Source: an uncultured Collinsella sp.
Lineage (GTDB): Bacteria > Actinomycetota > Coriobacteriia > Coriobacteriales > Coriobacteriaceae
NCBI GenBank assembly: GCA_900542635.1
Contig: UQOJ01000048.1
Location: 1 to 15,623 of the forward strand
Direction: 5' to 3'
Length of the DNA stretch: 15,623 nucleotides
A model generated the notes under the pieces. That model was not told the origin of the DNA. It saw nothing but the letters and a program-made list of their open reading frames with translations, and made no database searches. Every line of letters starts with the position of its first letter. Position 1 is the stretch's first letter. This document shows positions 14,009-15,623 of this stretch, piece by piece. The position numbers and the translations under genes are program-made.

Positions 14009-14741
14009 GACCGTCATTATGGGAACGGGCCGCATGGGCTCGCTCATCCGCACCACCGCCGAAAGCATTGTCGATGCCGCCGGGCAGCCCGTTTTTGATA
14101 TCGTGGCCCAGATTGGCTTCGATTTGAGCGAGCTCGAGAACGCACCGGCTGCCGATGTGATTATCGACTTCTCGAACGTCGTGACCTTCGATGCCGTCGT
14201 CGCCTATGTCGAGCGCACGGGCGCCGCACTCGTTTCCGGCACCACGGGCTACACACCCGAGCAGATGGACTGCCTGCGCGAGCTGGGTCAGAACGCCCGC
14301 GTCATGCACTCCGGCAATTACTCCATCGGCATCGCAGCCCTGCGTCATCTAGTGGCCCAGGCCACGCGTGAGCTGCCCGGCTTTGACTGCGAGATTGTCG
14401 AAACTCACCACAACCAAAAGGTCGACGCCCCCAGCGGCACCGCAAAGCTGCTGCTCGACGCCGTAGTCGAGGCCGAGCCCGAGGCAGGCTACCACCCCGT
14501 CTACGGACGCGAGGGCATGTGCGGAGCGCGCGACCCCAAGGAGATCGGCATGCACTCGCTGCGCGGCGGCACCGTAGCCGGCGTGCACGAGGTGAGTTTC
14601 TTTGGCCAGGACGAGGAGGTCACGCTCACCCACCGCGCCGCAAGCCGTCAGATCTTTGTCAACGGCGCCTTAGCAGCCGCGCAGAAGCTCGTCACCCGCG
14701 AACCCGGCTTCTATACGTTCGACCAGATCATGTTTGCCTAA
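14001..14741 (+). CDS. dapB: 4-hydroxy-tetrahydrodipicolinate reductase
   Basis: DapB reduces the DapA product to tetrahydrodipicolinate with NAD(P)H in the cytoplasm. The 246-residue protein has the nucleotide-binding GTGRMG (8-13), SGTTGY, and the catalytic/substrate stretch ETHHNQKVDAPSGTA (134-148) with His136/His137 and Lys140. Length is normal, about 240-270. The start is TTG at 14001, with AAGGGAG (about 13985-13991) 9 bases upstream. The next ATG (14019) would cut the Rossmann strand, so TTG is preferred. It overlaps the end of lysA-dapA by 8 bases, indicating translational coupling. dapH follows after 39 bases. Confidence 0.96.
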   Translation: MIKTVIMGTGRMGSLIRTTAESIVDAAGQPVFDIVAQIGFDLSELENAPAADVIIDFSNVVTFDAVVAYVERTGAALVSGTTGYTPEQMDCLRELGQNARVMHSGNYSIGIAALRHLVAQATRELPGFDCEIVETHHNQKVDAPSGTAKLLLDAVVEAEPEAGYHPVYGREGMCGARDPKEIGMHSLRGGTVAGVHEVSFFGQDEEVTLTHRAASRQIFVNGALAAAQKLVTREPGFYTFDQIMFA

Positions 14742-14780
14742 CCAGGTATCAACCGGATCCACCCAAAGGAGAGACAGCAA

Positions 14781-15500
14781 ATGAGCAACGCAGCCGAGAT
14801 GGATGCACAGGAGATTATCAACTACATCGCCACCGCGCCAAAAAAGACGCCCGTCAAGCTGTACGTGCGCGAGAAGCCGGGCATGAAGGTCCAGTGGGGC
14901 AATGCGCACGTCTACGGCGGTCGTCGTGGCAAGACCGTCTTTGGCGACTGGGATGAGCTTAAAGCCATCCTGGACGCCAACGCCGATTCCATCGATTACT
15001 ACGATGTGGAGAACGACTGTCGCAACTCCGCCGTGCCCATGCTCGACCTTAAGGGCATCAACGCCCGCATCGAGCCGGGCGCGATCATCCGCGACCGCGT
15101 CGAGATCGGCGATCGCGCCGTCATCATGATGGGCGCCATCATCAACATCGGCTCCGTCATCGGTGAGGGTTCCATGATCGATATGGGCGCCGTGCTGGGC
15201 GGCCGCGCCACCGTGGGCAAGAACTGCCATATCGGCGCCGGCACCGTGCTGGCAGGCGTTGTGGAGCCCGCCAGCGCCACGCCCGTCATCATCGAAGACG
15301 ATGTCATGATCGGCGCCAACGCCGTGGTCTTGGAGGGCGTGCGCGTGGGCAAGGGCGCCGTCGTGGCTGCCGGTGCCGTGTGCGTCGAGGACGTCCCCGC
15401 CGGCGCCGTCGTGGCCGGTGTCCCCGCCCGCGTCATCAAGATGCGCGACGAGAAGACCGACAGCAAGACCGGCCTGGAAGAGGGCTTACGTCAACTTTAA
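14781..15500 (+). CDS. dapH: 2,3,4,5-tetrahydropyridine-2,6-dicarboxylate N-acetyltransferase
   Basis: DapH acetylates tetrahydrodipicolinate with acetyl-CoA, the entry to the acetyl branch of DAP/lysine synthesis. The 239-residue protein closely follows Bacillus DapH (YkuQ, 236 residues, from memory). It has an N-terminal KKTPVKLYV, then VENDCRNSAVPMLDLKGINARIEP in order, a left-handed beta-helix of hexapeptide repeats (about residues 95-205, with GEGSMIDMGAVLGGRATVGKNCHIGAG in pieces), and a C-terminal tail ending LRQL as in Bacillus. AAGGAG (14766-14771) lies 9 bases before the ATG. It is the last gene of the operon. The succinyl type (DapD) is less likely because it lacks this N-terminal form. 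Confidence 0.96.
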   Translation: MSNAAEMDAQEIINYIATAPKKTPVKLYVREKPGMKVQWGNAHVYGGRRGKTVFGDWDELKAILDANADSIDYYDVENDCRNSAVPMLDLKGINARIEPGAIIRDRVEIGDRAVIMMGAIINIGSVIGEGSMIDMGAVLGGRATVGKNCHIGAGTVLAGVVEPASATPVIIEDDVMIGANAVVLEGVRVGKGAVVAAGAVCVEDVPAGAVVAGVPARVIKMRDEKTDSKTGLEEGLRQL

Positions 15501-15505
15501 TAGTT

Positions 15506-15530
15506 ACGCGGTTTTGACAAACCGCGTTTT
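15506..15530 (+). terminator. Intrinsic terminator of the lysine/DAP operon
   Basis: ACGCGGTTT (15506-15514) pairs perfectly with AAACCGCGT (15519-15527) around TGAC, followed by TTTT. It starts 5 bases after the dapH stop. Confidence 0.9.
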
Positions 15531-15575
15531 CGCTGACTTATGCTCAACCTGCGGGGCAATTCATCCCCAAATCAG

Positions 15576-15599
15576 AACCACCCTTAAAAAGGGTGGTTT
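15576..15599. terminator. Second terminator hairpin near the window end
   Basis: AACCACCCTT (15576-15585) pairs with AAGGGTGGTT (15589-15598) around AAA, followed by TTTGCTCTT. It is probably a backup for the lysine operon, or serves a converging gene beyond the window. No gene is visible from 15501 to 15623. Confidence 0.75.
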
Positions 15600-15623
15600 G
15601 CTCTTAGGGTATAACCCACGGGC

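Noticed and set aside
15553..15568. GGGG...CCCC hairpin between the two terminators
   Set aside because: Only a 4-bp stem with an 8-base loop and no U-tract; likely chance.

Overview
The window is a GC-rich, tightly packed bacterial segment of about 15.6 kb. Gene content points to a gut actinobacterium of the Coriobacteriia, most likely Collinsella or a close relative. This is inferred from protein style, gene order and terminator style; no database was searched. The first 47 bases are not genomic. They are an Illumina Nextera i7 adapter with its index, so the contig edge is an untrimmed read end.

Layout. (1) 49-2783, + strand: an ECF-type vitamin/metabolite importer, made of the tail of an S component, a fused two-domain ATPase (EcfA) and the transmembrane EcfT. 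A perfect 17-bp inverted repeat lies between the S component and the ATPase, and a bidirectional terminator closes the unit. (2) 2909-4996, - strand: an ATP-grasp D-aspartate-ligase-like enzyme followed by an aspartate/glutamate racemase, a plausible pair for making and attaching a D-Asp peptidoglycan cross-bridge. (3) 5231-7231, + strand: a MOSC-domain protein and a secreted coiled-coil (PcsB/CwlO-like) wall protein with a lysozyme-like C-terminal domain, ending in a strong terminator. (4) 7269-9645, - strand: a possible operon of a membrane-anchored FxLYD protein, a small HTH protein and a Ser/Thr kinase with three C-terminal membrane helices. The FxLYD gene's Shine-Dalgarno sequence is buried in a perfect 14-bp hairpin. 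(5) 9810-11320, - strand: an M20 amidohydrolase translationally coupled to a small three-helix membrane protein. (6) 11431-15530, + strand: a lysine/diaminopimelate operon controlled by a lysine riboswitch. It encodes a continuous LysA-DapA fusion, DapB and DapH, followed by terminators.

How the parts fit. The operon uses the N-acetyl branch of DAP synthesis (DapH). That branch needs an N-acetyl-DAP deacetylase of the M20 family, and an M20 gene sits directly upstream, divergent, with a promoter that overlaps the operon promoter. The points most worth a second look are the LysA-DapA fusion with a preserved internal ribosome binding site, the layout of the riboswitch expression platform, the SD-masking hairpin of the FxLYD gene, the overlapping divergent promoters, and the asymmetric catalytic sites of the fused EcfA.
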